NCBI GenBank assembly: GCA_963682025.1
Contig: OY821521.1
Span: 169,630,665 to 169,694,664, forward strand
Direction: 5' to 3'
DNA: 64,000 bases
Origin: Cordilura impudica
Taxonomy: Eukaryota > Arthropoda > Insecta > Diptera > Scathophagidae
The position numbers and the translations under genes are program-made. The notes under the pieces were generated by a model. It saw nothing but the letters and a program-made list of their open reading frames with translations. It had not been told where the DNA came from and made no database searches. Positions 32,880 through 43,766 of the stretch are shown here, piece after piece; position 1 is the stretch's first letter, and the number at the start of each line of letters is the position of its first letter.

Positions 32880-34837
32880 GTGGATGACCAACTCTCTTTT
32901 CTGGAGCAAAACATAAATTATCTGTTCGATCTAACTGTACCAATAAAATCGATGATTAGTAGTAATAAACAAAAACCCTGGTTTTCTTCTGAAATTAAAG
33001 ATTGTATCAATCAAAGAGATTTTGTCTATGCACGTTGGAAAAGATTTAAAACAACAACATTACATGATGATTATCTGACTGCTAAGAGAAACACAAATAA
33101 AATGATTAAAAAGGCCAAATCCAATTTTTATGCTGAAAAATTTTCTTCTGCCATTGGCTCCAAAAGAACATAGCAAACGATACGCGAAGTTGGTATCGGT
33201 AAATCTACGCATCGAGAACCATGTTCGGTTGATGCAGATACAATTAATACAAAGTTTTTAAGTGTTCCTATGGTTCAAGCAGACAAAGATTACTATATCA
33301 ATAGTCACTCGAATAACGATGCTGAATCTTTTTTTCTTTTGCTGCAGTAGACCAATGTGACGTTTTATCTAGTTTATTGTCTATAAAATCGAACTCTATA
33401 GGAGTGGACGGGATTAATCCTAAGTTTCTCAAGATTCTTTTACCTCAGCTACTTCCAATTATAACTTTTTTCTTTAACAAAATATTAACTTCAAGCCACT
33501 TCCCATCGAATTGGAAAATAGCTAAAATCATTCCAATACCCAAAGCTGGTTCCGATTATAGACCAATAGCTATTCCTCCATTTCTCTCTAAAGTATTCGG
33601 GCGTATTATGCACAAACAAATGACTAGTTTCTTGGAAGACAATAACTTGGTAACAGATCGTCAATCTGGGTTCAGGAAGAAACACAGCTGCCTAACAGCC
33701 TTAGTTGATGTTACAGAGGAGATTAGGGAGAAACTTGATGATGGCAAGACTACATTTTTAATACTTTTAGATCATTCAAAAGCGTTTGATAGCGTGGATC
33801 ATAACATTCTTTGTTACAAACTTAAAAACTTTTTTAATTTTTCTTCGACCGCTACTCAGTTATTGTCAACATACTTACGTGGCAGGTATCAGTATGTTGA
33901 AACTAGAATCCAAAATTCAATGACACTGCCTGTAGCAAGAGGCGTACCTCAGGGGTCCATTGTTGGGCCACTATTACTCTCATTGTACTCAAATGACCTC
34001 CCAGGCATTTTAACAAATTGTAATGTAAGAATGTATGCGGATGACGTTCAGCTTTATACCAGCTGTAGTAATGCCCTAATCGACCAGTGTATTATCTCTA
34101 TCAATCAGCAACTCCATCGTATTTATACATGGGCAACGGCAAATGGATTAGAGATAAATCCGAAAAAATCAAAATGCATTGTAATTCAAAAGCGACTTTC
34201 CAAACTAAATATTACACCAAATATAATTATAAATAATCAGAAAATTGAAATCGTTAAACCTGCTAAGAATCTAGGTATTTTTTTTTAATGACACTCTTAC
34301 GTGATCGAACCATATTAACTATGCCTGTGGTCGTACTTTCTCTATGACTAGAACTCTGTGGCAAACCCAGCATTGTACACCTATGAAAATAAGAATCCTA
34401 CTTGCCAAAACTTATCTGATGCCTGTTTTACTGTATGGTTGTGAGCTATTTGCGAAATGTGATACAATTAGTAAAAGGAAATTGAATGTTGCATTTAACA
34501 ACATAATCAGATATGTGTATGTGTTCTAGTGTATCTTTGTTTTCATCGCAGCTACATATATGGCGTTTCTTTAGCTAATCTTTTAAATATAAGAATTTTA
34601 CTTTTTTTACATAAAATAGTGTATACCCACAAACCGGATCATCTGTACGACAAACTTTATATTTCAGATATAAGCAAGGGAAAAAGAATTAGATCAATTA
34701 GATATAAAAGTTTAATATCGGAGTGGCATTTCTACATATTCGTAGTATCTCTCTGGAATTCTATACCCCATAGCTCTCAACTTTTAAGTAACGCACGAAA
34801 AATTAAAGAAAATATTTTTAAACTGTTTTCGGCATAA
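32880..34837 (+). pseudogene. LINE 3 reverse transcriptase, inactivated
   Basis: First segment (32880-33173) carries the pre-RT linker (QKPWFSSEIKDCINQRD). A stop at 33171 and a shift near 33350 follow. The main RT frame 33377-34288 shows SNSIGVDGINPKFLK, NWKIAKIIPIPKAG, YRPIAIPPFLSKVF, LILLDHSKAFDSVDH, RGVPQGSIVGPLL and MYADDVQLY, so the catalytic YADD box is intact. A frameshift near 34288 precedes the thumb region (34344-34529; TYLMPVLLYGCELF), and a last shift near 34529 the C-terminus ending at 34837. It belongs to the I/Jockey/CR1-like group of non-LTR elements; I cannot place the clade with certainty. Several breaks rule out function. Confidence 0.85.
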
Positions 34838-35100
34838 CAATTTAAAACATTAAATATTATTTGATATTATAATACATTTGATTAAATTAAATTTCAAATA
34901 TTTCAACTTTATTCTTTAATTTTAATCTTATTGTTCTTTACATTTTATATAAAGAAAATTTGTAATTAGTTATTAATTTATTAACGATTTTATAATTTTA
35001 AATACAATCAGTTCCATACTGCAAAATAAGACTTTTTGTCTTGTGTATGGAGCAGTTCCAATAAATAAATAAAATAAATAAGTAAGAAATAAGAAATAAG
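32880..35100 (+). mobile_element. 5'-truncated LINE 3 inside Helitron C3
   Basis: Begins abruptly inside the linker between endonuclease and reverse transcriptase, so it is a 5'-truncated copy. It ends in an A-rich repeat tail (AATAAATAAATAAAATAAAT) rather than pure poly-A, as in I-type elements. The insertion splits the terminal hairpin of the Helitron. No clear target-site duplication is visible. Confidence 0.78.
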
Positions 35101-35504
35101 AATTTCCAGGGCTGGAATCTGCTAGTATATATTAATAAAGAAGATGCAGAAAGGTACAATTTTTACCATTTTGGACGTTTTTCCCCTTCAATGGCCGAAT
35201 TTGGGAAAAATTAATCCTGAGCCCATGTTTGTTTCTCGAACGAAGTCTGCGCACTAAATTTCATATTCCTAGACTCATTTGTTACCATTTTCTCCCTTTT
35301 TGTCCGCTTAGTCAAATATAGTAATTAGTTCAGTCTCAAACCAAAAAAGCATTCACAAAAATAACGTCAATGGAATTGTTAATAAAAATTATTTTTTAGA
35401 ATTTTATTTTTCAGTAAATGGGTTTTCTTTTTAATTAAAGATAATTTTTAAATAAGTAGTCTCCCAAATATTCGGTGGAATCTGTATACCAAAATTCATA
35501 TACA

Positions 35505-35667
35505 TATGTGACCTTCTCCGAGAAAAGGGACCTAGTGTGTGAAAATTAAGTTTTGAGAAAAAACCGCATTTAAAATGTCTACACCCTTTTAGGTACCAGA
35601 ATCCACCGTTTTTAACACAACACGTTTTTTGACACACTAGGTCCATTTTCTCGGAGAAGGTCACATA
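35505..35667. mobile_element. Short MITE with ~38-bp terminal inverted repeats
   Basis: TATGTGACCTTCTCCGAGAA at the left is the inverse of the right end, and the arms continue through CCTAGTGTGT with about one or two mismatches over 38 bp. Total length is only 163 bp, of which the arms take nearly half. The tandem-repeat sequence continues on both sides and suggests a TA or ATA target. No coding capacity; the parent transposase is unknown. Confidence 0.75.
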
Positions 35668-36837
35668 TTTAGATTAATTAAATAATATATTGAGAAAATG
35701 TAGCAAGGTACAATTTTTACCTTTTTGTCAGTTTTTTTTTTCCTTAAATGGCCGAATTTTGAAAAAAAAAATAAGCCTGGGCCCATATTTGTTTCTCTGA
35801 TGGAGTCTACACACCAAATTTCATAATCCTAGATACATTTGTTACAATTTTCCCCCTAAAGGCTCGAATTTAAACTTTTTTTATTCTTTGGCGATGTGTG
35901 TGTCTCTGATGGAATCTACATGAAAAATTCGTATTCCTAAATTATTTTGTAAAGAAGATACAAAAAGGTACCCTTTTACATTTACGGGCCCTTTTTACCG
36001 CGCTTAACATCCAAATTTCCAAAAGTTTTCCTCTTATCAGATGTTTCTATCTCTATGGGAATCCACATACTATATTTCATATTCCTACATTCTTTTGTTT
36101 AGTAGATACCAAATATAAAATTTTTCCCTTTTTGTCCGTTTTTCCTCCCCCTAGACGTTAGAATTAGCAATAAAATCATTATTGACTGATGCCCACGGGT
36201 TCGGTGGGGACTGTATAACAAAGATATAGATTAATATGTGAAGAAGATGCAGAAGGCACAATTTTTACCCTTTTTGGCCGTTTTTTTCCCTTAAATGGAC
36301 TAATTTCGAAAAAATTGGTTTTGAGCCGACATTTGTTTTTCGGGTGGAGTCTACACACCAAATTTCATATTCCTAGATTAATTTGTTACCATTTTCCCCA
36401 TTTTTGTCCGCTTTTACCCCGTTAATGTAAGAATTTTTAAAAATCCGTTCTTAGTGGCTCTTTACGCCGAGAGAGGAACCTACAGTCCAAATTTCAAGCT
36501 TCTGGGTCGAATGGTTTGGGCTGGGCGATGATCATCCTCGCAACTCTTTTATATATATTGATAACAACAAATAGCATTCATTGTCGAAGTCTATTGAGAA
36601 CACCAATATACATAAATTCAATTGGATTATTTAATTTTTAGGTAATATTTATAAAATTTACATACAATTTACAACCGTTGCAAGAAATTTGCTTTCCTAA
36701 ATGTTGGAATTTTTTTAATATTTCTTAAAATAATGGACTTTTAACAGTCTGGTAACAATAAAAAAATCATGTGAGTCCGATCACAAGGAAGATGTGTAAA
36801 CATCTAAAAATTAAAGCATTTTTTATTAACGTTGTGC

Positions 36838-36905
36838 TGAACGCTATTGAAATTGGTGAGAATCGGTCCATGTTCAGACCTAGTCCCCATACAAATGACC
36901 GGTAT
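36838..36905 (-). mobile_element. DINE-1-like family 1, small internal fragment
   Basis: GAACGCTATTGAAATTGGTG through TTCAGACCTAGTCCCC matches the central part of family 1. Both flanks are unrelated. The surrounding 36561-37524 is AT-rich without a gene; two similar AATTTTATAAACTAATATAA blocks occur near 37195 and 37366. Confidence 0.7.
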
Positions 36906-37524
36906 GTTTCCCTTAATGATCCATCGTGTGTAGTAATGTTTCATGTCCAAATTTATGTTTCAATTTTGGTTCGTCAAAAATCAAATTATTTTGATATTTT
37001 ATGTTTCCAACCTGAATGTTCTACGGCTGTATCAATGTTTACTGTTTTTGCTCTATTATTTAATTGAGAGCAGTGCTGTAATGTTGTTTTGTATATCGGA
37101 CTAAAGAAAATAAAAGACAAAAATGGAGAACATTTAAGATAATGAAAATTTTAAGAATTTTATTAACAATAATAATGAATACTGATAATTGAAATTTTAA
37201 GAATTTTATAAACTAATATAAAAATGTATAAATTTTTATAAATTTTTGAAAATTTTATAGCTGAATATAAAATTTATTTTCTTCGCATATATTTGTTTAA
37301 TATGTACTAATATATTCAATTTTAAAAATTTTATAAATAATAATGATAATGAAAATTTTAAGTATTTTATAAACTAATATAAAAATATAGAAATTTTTAC
37401 AAATTTTTGCAAATTTTATAGCTGAATATAAAATTTATTTTCCTCCACATATAGTTCTTTAGTATGTACTAATATATTCAATAAACAAACAGAATTGATG
37501 TTTCCATCGTCTGTATTAAAAAAA

Positions 37525-37773
37525 AAATATGCAAGGGGCAAATCGTCGCATTCAATATCGAATAAAATCAGTCGAAATTGCATATTTTGGTTTATTATTT
37601 AAAGAAGACGGACAATCATCAGACCTCGTTCCACTTTTACTATTAACTATGGATAATAACTGGCAATCTGTGACAGAGTTAAATTACGCTTTGTATATTA
37701 TTTGGGAAAATAAAAAAATAATTTCGATTGAAAAATTTCGATAATGAATGCGACGATTCGACCCCAGATATTT
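37525..37773. mobile_element. MITE with ~38-bp terminal inverted repeats
   Basis: The outer AAATAT, an inner GGGG and then AATCGTCGCATTCA at 37525-37564 are mirrored by the inverse at 37737-37773, with about six differences over 38 positions. Length is about 249 bp. A 71-codon frame (37529-37744) fills it but starts and ends inside the inverted repeats and shows no known domain, so it is probably not a gene. Confidence 0.72.
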
Positions 37774-38725
37774 GTAAAGTGTGAAATTGGTTTAAAATCA
37801 CGTGATTTTACTAAAAAAACCTTTTTAAACTCTACTACCGGTTACATGTGTTTATTATTTTATTTATTTATTAAAAATAATATTAAATGCAGTGATAATT
37901 GTTAAATATATATATAATAAGTTGTAGTGTTACGAATAACTTTAAATGATTGAGAGAATTAATTATAAATTTTTATAAAAATAAATGTTTAATAAAATAG
38001 CAACATTCTATATGGAATGCCGAAATTAGGCCCGTTTTAGAAAAAACGTCTTTATAACGCTATTCGCTCCCTGATTTAATCTCCTTACACTTCATTTTGT
38101 CTCCAAACACTTCCAATAAAGTGTGCCTTCATTTTATCTCCAAACACTTACTTTTGCCTAGGCTATTAATATTATAGATTTATTGTATTATTGTATAATT
38201 TAAAAAAATTTTGTTTTATTATGAAAAATAGTAATAACTACTAAAAATGTTTATTAGTGAAAGTTGTCAACATATAATTGTGTCAATATTACTATATTGA
38301 AAAAAGAAAAAAACAGAAAAAACATTTCCAAATAGAGTAAAGACGCGGTTTTCTTTAGAACTCAAATAAAACTAAACAAAATACCGAAATATTTTGGTGC
38401 AATTCTGGAAATCATTGTGGTTTGTGAATAAAAACATCTATTCAAGCAGTAAGCGCTATCTACATGTGTATAGCAAGCAACTGCTATGTTTGTCATACTT
38501 GATGGTTGCAGTTGTATGCTATACATTCATGGCGCTTTCTGTTGGTTGATGAATCAGCTAAATAATTGCAGCTTCCATTTCCGTAAATAGTTCCGTTTCC
38601 GTAAGGGAAGTTTGTGATTTTTACCCCCCTGATCGCATAGATGTTTACACATCAAAAATTTTAAAAAATTGTAAAAGATTTTGACATTTGAGCATGTTTT
38701 GCATGAAATAGCATATAGCAGAAAA
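37774..38725. other. AT-rich stretch with a Helitron C 5'-end fragment
   Basis: At 38155-38178 the minus strand reads TCTATAATATTAATAGCC followed by TAGGC, the 5' terminus of Helitron family C, but the body does not continue. A CTCCAAACACTT motif recurs near 38101 and 38140. The last ~200 bases may be the promoter and 5' UTR of the gene starting at 38726. Confidence 0.5.
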
Positions 38726-38903
38726 ATGGAAGGAAATGAAAGCTGCGGCAAAAAGGTAAATAAAATTATAATGTGAGTGTTATATTTGTTTCTATTGCAC
38801 TTTTCCTGAAAAAAATTCCTTACTTAAACTAACCCAAGGAATAAATTCCAAGGCAGTATTTTGAGTAAGCTAAAAAAGGCTTTTGAATAGTGCCGCAGAT
38901 TTC

Positions 38904-38920
38904 ATGTAACGTGGCAGTCC
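38904..38920 (+). repeat. 17-base motif ATGTAACGTGGCAGTCC, intron copy
   Basis: Exact copy inside intron 1 of the transposase-like gene. Exact copies also occur at 42071, 45075 and 45264, a two-mismatch copy at 45430, and a weaker one near 39068. All point the same way. Confidence 0.8.
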
Positions 38921-39866
38921 GAAAAATATGTTTCTTTTTTCGACATACGTCGTTAAAAAAAAGTTATAAAATCTATTTCTTAAAAGCATTTCTGGTATTT
39001 ATTTCGATTTTTATTCATATTTTGCAAAAATGGTTACAGTTGCTAAATTATTAGCAATTTAATGTGTGTATCGTGGTAGTCTTTGTCCGAATATGAGCAA
39101 TTTGCTTTGAATACAGTTTTTTAAAATATTAACAGGTTCGATTAACAAAACCAGAAAAAATACAAATTATATCAAAAAACTGAAATATAACGGAAAGTTT
39201 GATGAATATAAAAAGAAAAGAGCAGCAGATTCGCGGGCTTACCGTTTAAAGAAAAAGAATGAGGAATGTAAATTAAGTCAAGCAAAATTAAATACAGTGG
39301 TTGATGAATGTCGCGCAATAATAAGAGAACGTGTTCGGAAACACAGAGAAGGTATAAAGGCAAAGAAGGAGAATGAACCTGTGGTATCCCTTGACACGAT
39401 GTAAGGCTATAGGGCAAGGCAAACATTGGAAAAAGCTGATAAAAAAGTTAAAAAAGCTCTGCCTTCCTGCCCAAGGAAAAAAAAATAAGTTCTGGCTGCA
39501 ATAGTTTCCAGCATAGACAAAAGCGGTGAACTTAATTTAGCTAATGCTCTAACTGAAAAGCCGACTAAGAAACCAACCAAATGTTGATCCATTAAATTTG
39601 GTCATAAAAAGCTTCTTCGAGAGAGATGACATTTCTCAGGTTTCACCTAAAGCCCGAGACGTGAAATCTTTCATTGCGGATGGGCAAGAAGTTCGAATAG
39701 CTTTAAGATATATGGTTTTAAGTTTGAGGAAAGCTGACGCATTGTTTGTAGAAGAAAGAAATGGTGCCGAAAAAGGTAAGTATGTGTGAGAAATTGACCG
39801 ATATATATGCATGGTTCTTCATTTAGAATATAAAAAAGTGTCACTTTTATCGTCATATTTTGTTTT

Positions 39867-40672
39867 TATACCCTATACCACTATGTGGTTTGGGTATAAT
39901 GACTTTGTGCTGCTGTTTGTAACAACCAAAAATATTTGACCTACACCCATCTTTAATTATACCGATCGAATCAGAATCACTATCTGATTCGATTTAACTA
40001 TGTCCGTCCGTCCGTCCGTCCGTCCGTCCGTCTGTGTGTCCATGTAAAGCTTGTAATCAAACTGCAGGTCGCAAATATGAATATATTTTGACGAAATTTG
40101 GTATTTGATCTTTTATCGGCCATGGGATGAACGCTATTGAAATTGGTAAGAATCGGTCCATGTTCAGACCTAGCCCCCATACAAATGACCCCTATGAAAT
40201 CAACATATATTGCCATAAGATCCAAATTATCACACAAATCTTAGTCAAATTGGGTTTGTATGTATATATTACATCCATTAATCAGTAGTCCAAAAATGAT
40301 CCCTATTGGACAACTCTTAGTCATAGGCCCCATATAGAGCTGCTTCCCGATCTTCACTTAAATCTATCAAAAAACAAAAATATTGCACTGATTCTTCTCA
40401 AATTTTGTTTGTATATATTTTTGCAAAATACAAGAGACCTTACCAAACATGGTCAGGATCGGTCCATTTTTGGGCCTAGTCCCCATATAGATATAGCATC
40501 CGATATGAAATTTTTCATATCTGCAGCCAAAAAAATTAAGAAAAATCCCACTCAAATTTGGTTTATGCTTACTTTCTATATCCAGTTAGTTGGGCCTGAG
40601 AGATAGGGTCTCTAAACGCATGGTATAGAATATCGTATAGTCGGTCTAGACCGACTATAATTTTCTTACTTG
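39867..40672 (-). mobile_element. DINE-1-like element, family 1, long subfamily
   Basis: Complete copy from TATACCCTATACCACTATGT to TTCTTACTTGT. It includes a ~24-base block near 40305-40328 (ACAACTCTTAGTCATAGG) that most other copies lack but that appears in the right half of the copy at 51672. It lies in the presumed intron 2 of the transposase-like gene. Confidence 0.8.
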
Positions 40673-42355
40673 TTACTTTTGCTTTTGTGGTTTAACTAAA
40701 TTTAGTAGTCAAAGTCCGCAACGGGTGAAATTAATAAACGACTTACCACACAACCTTTGCTTATGTTTCTACCATTCGAATATCATCGAAGGCGTTGCCG
40801 CTTTGCATTCAGTTGTTCCCTCAATTCCAAGCTACGATCAAGGATTTGCCAAAAAATTCTTATGTGAAGACTCAACTATCGATTGCTGGTTTGGAAGATG
40901 TCAAAGTTGTGTTGGCGTCAATGAAGAAAGACGGAAGACCTTAGTGGAAGGAGTAATCCTAAACAAGCACGTAACATGGAAAGTTTGGAAAAAAAACCTT
41001 GTATCTGAAAGAACGAAAAAAAAGCAAACGGATCGATTGAAGATTTTATCGGACATAGTGCAAGCCTTTCGCCACAATTTCTGAAGCACTGCTTTGTTAA
41101 GCGGGAACAATCATGGATGTTCAATCTTGGAGACCGACCTCAAGCCCTTAGTTTGCAATATAAGTAAGAAGCGTTGCTCCAAATTGATTTTATCGAAAAT
41201 TTTGTTTGCGAAAGCCAGGATGAAGTACAGAGCGCGCTTTGGAATCAACGGCAACTCAGCCTGTTCACATCGGCTTTTATATACAACGGTATTCTTTGTT
41301 CCAAAGTTTTCGTCACAGACAATTTGCAACACACTAAGGATACGATCATTCTTTTCGTTTACAAGCTGGCATCGGTAATGCCAACATCAGTAAAAATTTT
41401 AAAAATTTGTAGTGACGAACCATCATCCCAATTTAAAAATAAATATATTGCGGCTATAATACCACACCTAGAAATATGGAATATGGAGTGATGGTATTTT
41501 GGAACTTCTTCACAACTTCGCACGGTAAGGGTTGTGTTGACGCTATCGGTGCCACTGTTAAGGCTGTTGTGCGAAAGCACATTAAAGCACGGCATGTAAT
41601 TGTTAACAGCGCACTAGAGTTGGTAAGCACATTTAAGCGCACGAAATCCAAAATTGAACTAGAAGAATTAACGAGCAAAGACTTCGATAAAATAAATGAG
41701 CACTTAGGCACTACTCAAATATTTGCTAATGCTCAACAAGTTCCGAATATCATCGGCTCATCAAATTCAAGAAATTTGTGGCAAGGCCGTTGCATACACA
41801 ATCTCGATGCAAGGGTACCAAAATGCCTAAGTTTTCATGTTTGTATTCAAAATGTTTTAAAAGTGCAGAATAAGACTGTTTTTTTTTTGTTATTGTTTAT
41901 TGTTAAATAAAAAATACAAACCAAAGTTAAAATTTGAGTATTTATGTCAAATGGCCACATCCACTTTCTATGAACAAATCCGAATATAAAGTATGTGTAT
42001 TATAATCCAGGCGTGTTTAACTATATACTCTATTTGCTTTTCGATTCTCTTTAATTGAAAAATTCGAACGATGTAACGTGGCAGTCCAACATTTTTTTTT
42101 TTTTTTTTTTTTTATTTAAAAAACTATCATCATTACAATTAAAATAATTTATACATATATTTAATATCTACAGTTTTTGAGATTTTACTGAAAGTATTGC
42201 AACAAATAATTTACTTTTTTTTTTTTTTAATAAGTGAAAAAACATTTGGAAATATTTACATGTAGGTAAAAAGATAAGGAAAAACCTTTAAGTTTTCTAA
42301 GAAATTCTGTCTTTAACCCCTTCTTGCATCTTCTATTCAGAAGTTACAGAAAAAG

Positions 42356-43756
42356 TTAATTTTTCAAATTTCTTATTAAATCAAAACTTGAAGACCTGTT
42401 TATGTCCTCGAATCTTGTTGTTATTTTACTAATGACAGTTTTAAACAGATCTTGTTTAGAATTTCTGTGTAGCAGTGCAGTTGAGTATCTTCTAGGCAGG
42501 TTGTATATAATCTTCAAGTTTTTATTTTGGATAATTTGTAGCTTTTTAAGATAAGTGTGGGCACATCTCGTTGACCATACCTGGCAGCCATATGTCATTA
42601 TTGGTCGTATACACATATTATATAATAACAGCTTATTTTTGCAATTTAGTTTTGATTTTCGGTTAAGCAGAGGGAAAAGCGCTCTTCCGCACTTTAATGC
42701 CTTATCACCCGCTTGTGTGACATGATTTTTGAATGTTAGTTTTTTATCGAAAACAACTCCCAAATATTTGACTGAATCAAGTATTGGAATTTCAGTCCCT
42801 TGCATACAAAGTGTTATTTGCGGAATTCTTTTTGGTGACTTGTTAAACGGGAAAATAATTGCTTGTGTTTTCCCATGATTTATCTTTATTATCTTGAAGT
42901 ATTTTTCAGCATGGCTTAAAGCTTTTTTCATGTTCTTCACTATTGCATTTGAAAGTTTTCCACTCGTTATAAATGCGGTGTCATCTGCATAGAAGACCGC
43001 TGTTTGGTTTCTTAGGGCTTTAAAGTCAGAAGTATATATAGAGTACAGCGTTGGTGATAAGATTGATCCTTTCGGAACTCCTGCAGGAATGTGCCTTTGT
43101 GTAGATTTTTCGTTATCCAAATTGACTGCAAAGTATCTGTCTGATAAAAAACTTTTTATAATTTTTTGTAAATATATAGGGTAACCAAATTTATTGACCT
43201 TAAAAATAATTCCATTGTGCCATATGGAGTCAACATCAAGAAAAGCTATTCCTGTGCTTTTTCGTTGATTTTTGTTGCTATTTATTAAATTTACAATTCT
43301 CTTCTCTTCGTTGAATGTTCTCTTCTAAAACCAAACTGCACATTACTCAAAATATTGTTTTGTTCTGTAAATTCATTTAGCCACGTTAGTATGATTTTTT
43401 CAAAAATTTTGTCTAAACCATTCAACATACTTATGGGACGATAGCTTTTGGGTGATTTTTTATATTTTCCTGGTTTAAGTATTGGTATTACCTTGGCAAT
43501 TTTGAATTGCTTCGGGAAATAACAGTTTTTTAAGCACCAATTGAAAATTTTTGTAACAAAATTGAAAAATACATTTGACATCCGTTTTAAAACTATTGGT
43601 TTTATTTCATCTATACCGGGTGCTTTTGAATTTTTTTGATTAAAGATGAAAAACTACATCGACTTTTTTTTCATTTAAAAAGTTTTCCAATTGATATATA
43701 GCTGTTGGATTAGTTATCCCTTGGGCATTCCAAAGCATAACATTGATTCTATACAT
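42356..43756 (-). pseudogene. LINE 2 ORF2: reverse transcriptase, endonuclease internally deleted
   Basis: ATG at 43756, ten bases after the ORF1 stop. The N-terminus (MYRINVMLWNAQGITNPTA) is the start of an apurinic-type endonuclease. After about 37 residues it jumps, near 43645, to a pre-RT sequence (NSKAPGIDEIKPIVLKR), with the rest of the endonuclease lost and a frameshift at the junction. The RT then reads FPKQFKIAKVIPILKPGK and YRPISMLNGLDKIFEK up to a break near 43291. It resumes as GVPKGSILSPTLY and FYADDTAFI with the catalytic aspartates intact, and the C-terminus ends at 42356. The copy could not nick a target by itself. Confidence 0.87.
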
Positions 43757-43766
43757 TGTTGTTTCT

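Larger units (their letters stand above)
32562..35125 (+). mobile_element. Helitron family C, copy C3, carrying a LINE in its 3' hairpin
   Basis: The 5' end is TCTATAATATTAATAGGC after A, and the 3' end is GGCTGGAATCTGCTAG before T at 35126. The body to 32879 matches C1 and C2. The 3' hairpin is split: its 5' arm GCACTC ends at 32879 and the remainder (AATTTCCAGGGCTGG) begins at 35101. A 2.2-kb LINE lies between. Without the LINE it would be about 343 bp, close to the family length. Confidence 0.78.
32225..36560 (+). repeat. Tandem repeat of about 550 bp built from ~180-bp sub-units, interrupted by a Helitron
   Basis: Blocks such as AGAAGATGCAGAA, TTTTTACC, AATGGCCGAATTT and ATTTCATATTCCTAGA start units near 35140, 35690 (plus a 163-bp MITE between) and 36237. 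A partial unit at 32225-32561 precedes the Helitron and shares CCCCTTAAGGCTCGAATT and CTAGACGTTAGAATTAGCAA with the unit near 35865-36175. Inside each unit the TTCATATTCCTA block recurs about every 180 bases, a higher-order organisation. No reading frame is conserved across units. Confidence 0.7.
38726..41850 (+). pseudogene. Intron-containing transposase-like gene of an unclassified multicopy insect family, decayed
   Basis: Exon 1 (38726-38755, MEGNESCGKK) ends at a GTAAAT donor and exon 2 starts after AACAG at 39136. The protein opens with a basic bZIP-like stretch (DEYKKKRAADSRAYRLKKKN). Then come SGELNLANALTEKPTKKP and SFFERDDISQVSPKARD, up to a strong GTAAGT donor near 39775. Intron 2 holds a DINE-1. 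After it come NDLPHNLCLCFYHSN, a cysteine cluster (DCWFGRCQSC), DFIENFVCESQDEVQSALWN, CSDEPSSQFKNKY and FFTTSHGKGCVDAIGATVKA. Conserved acidic residues in these last blocks could form a DDE/D-type nuclease triad; that is inference. I recognise the order from many uncharacterised insect proteins but know no established name. Frameshifts near 39180, 39485, 39585, 41080 and 41470 and a stop near 41164 make it a pseudogene. Confidence 0.7.
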
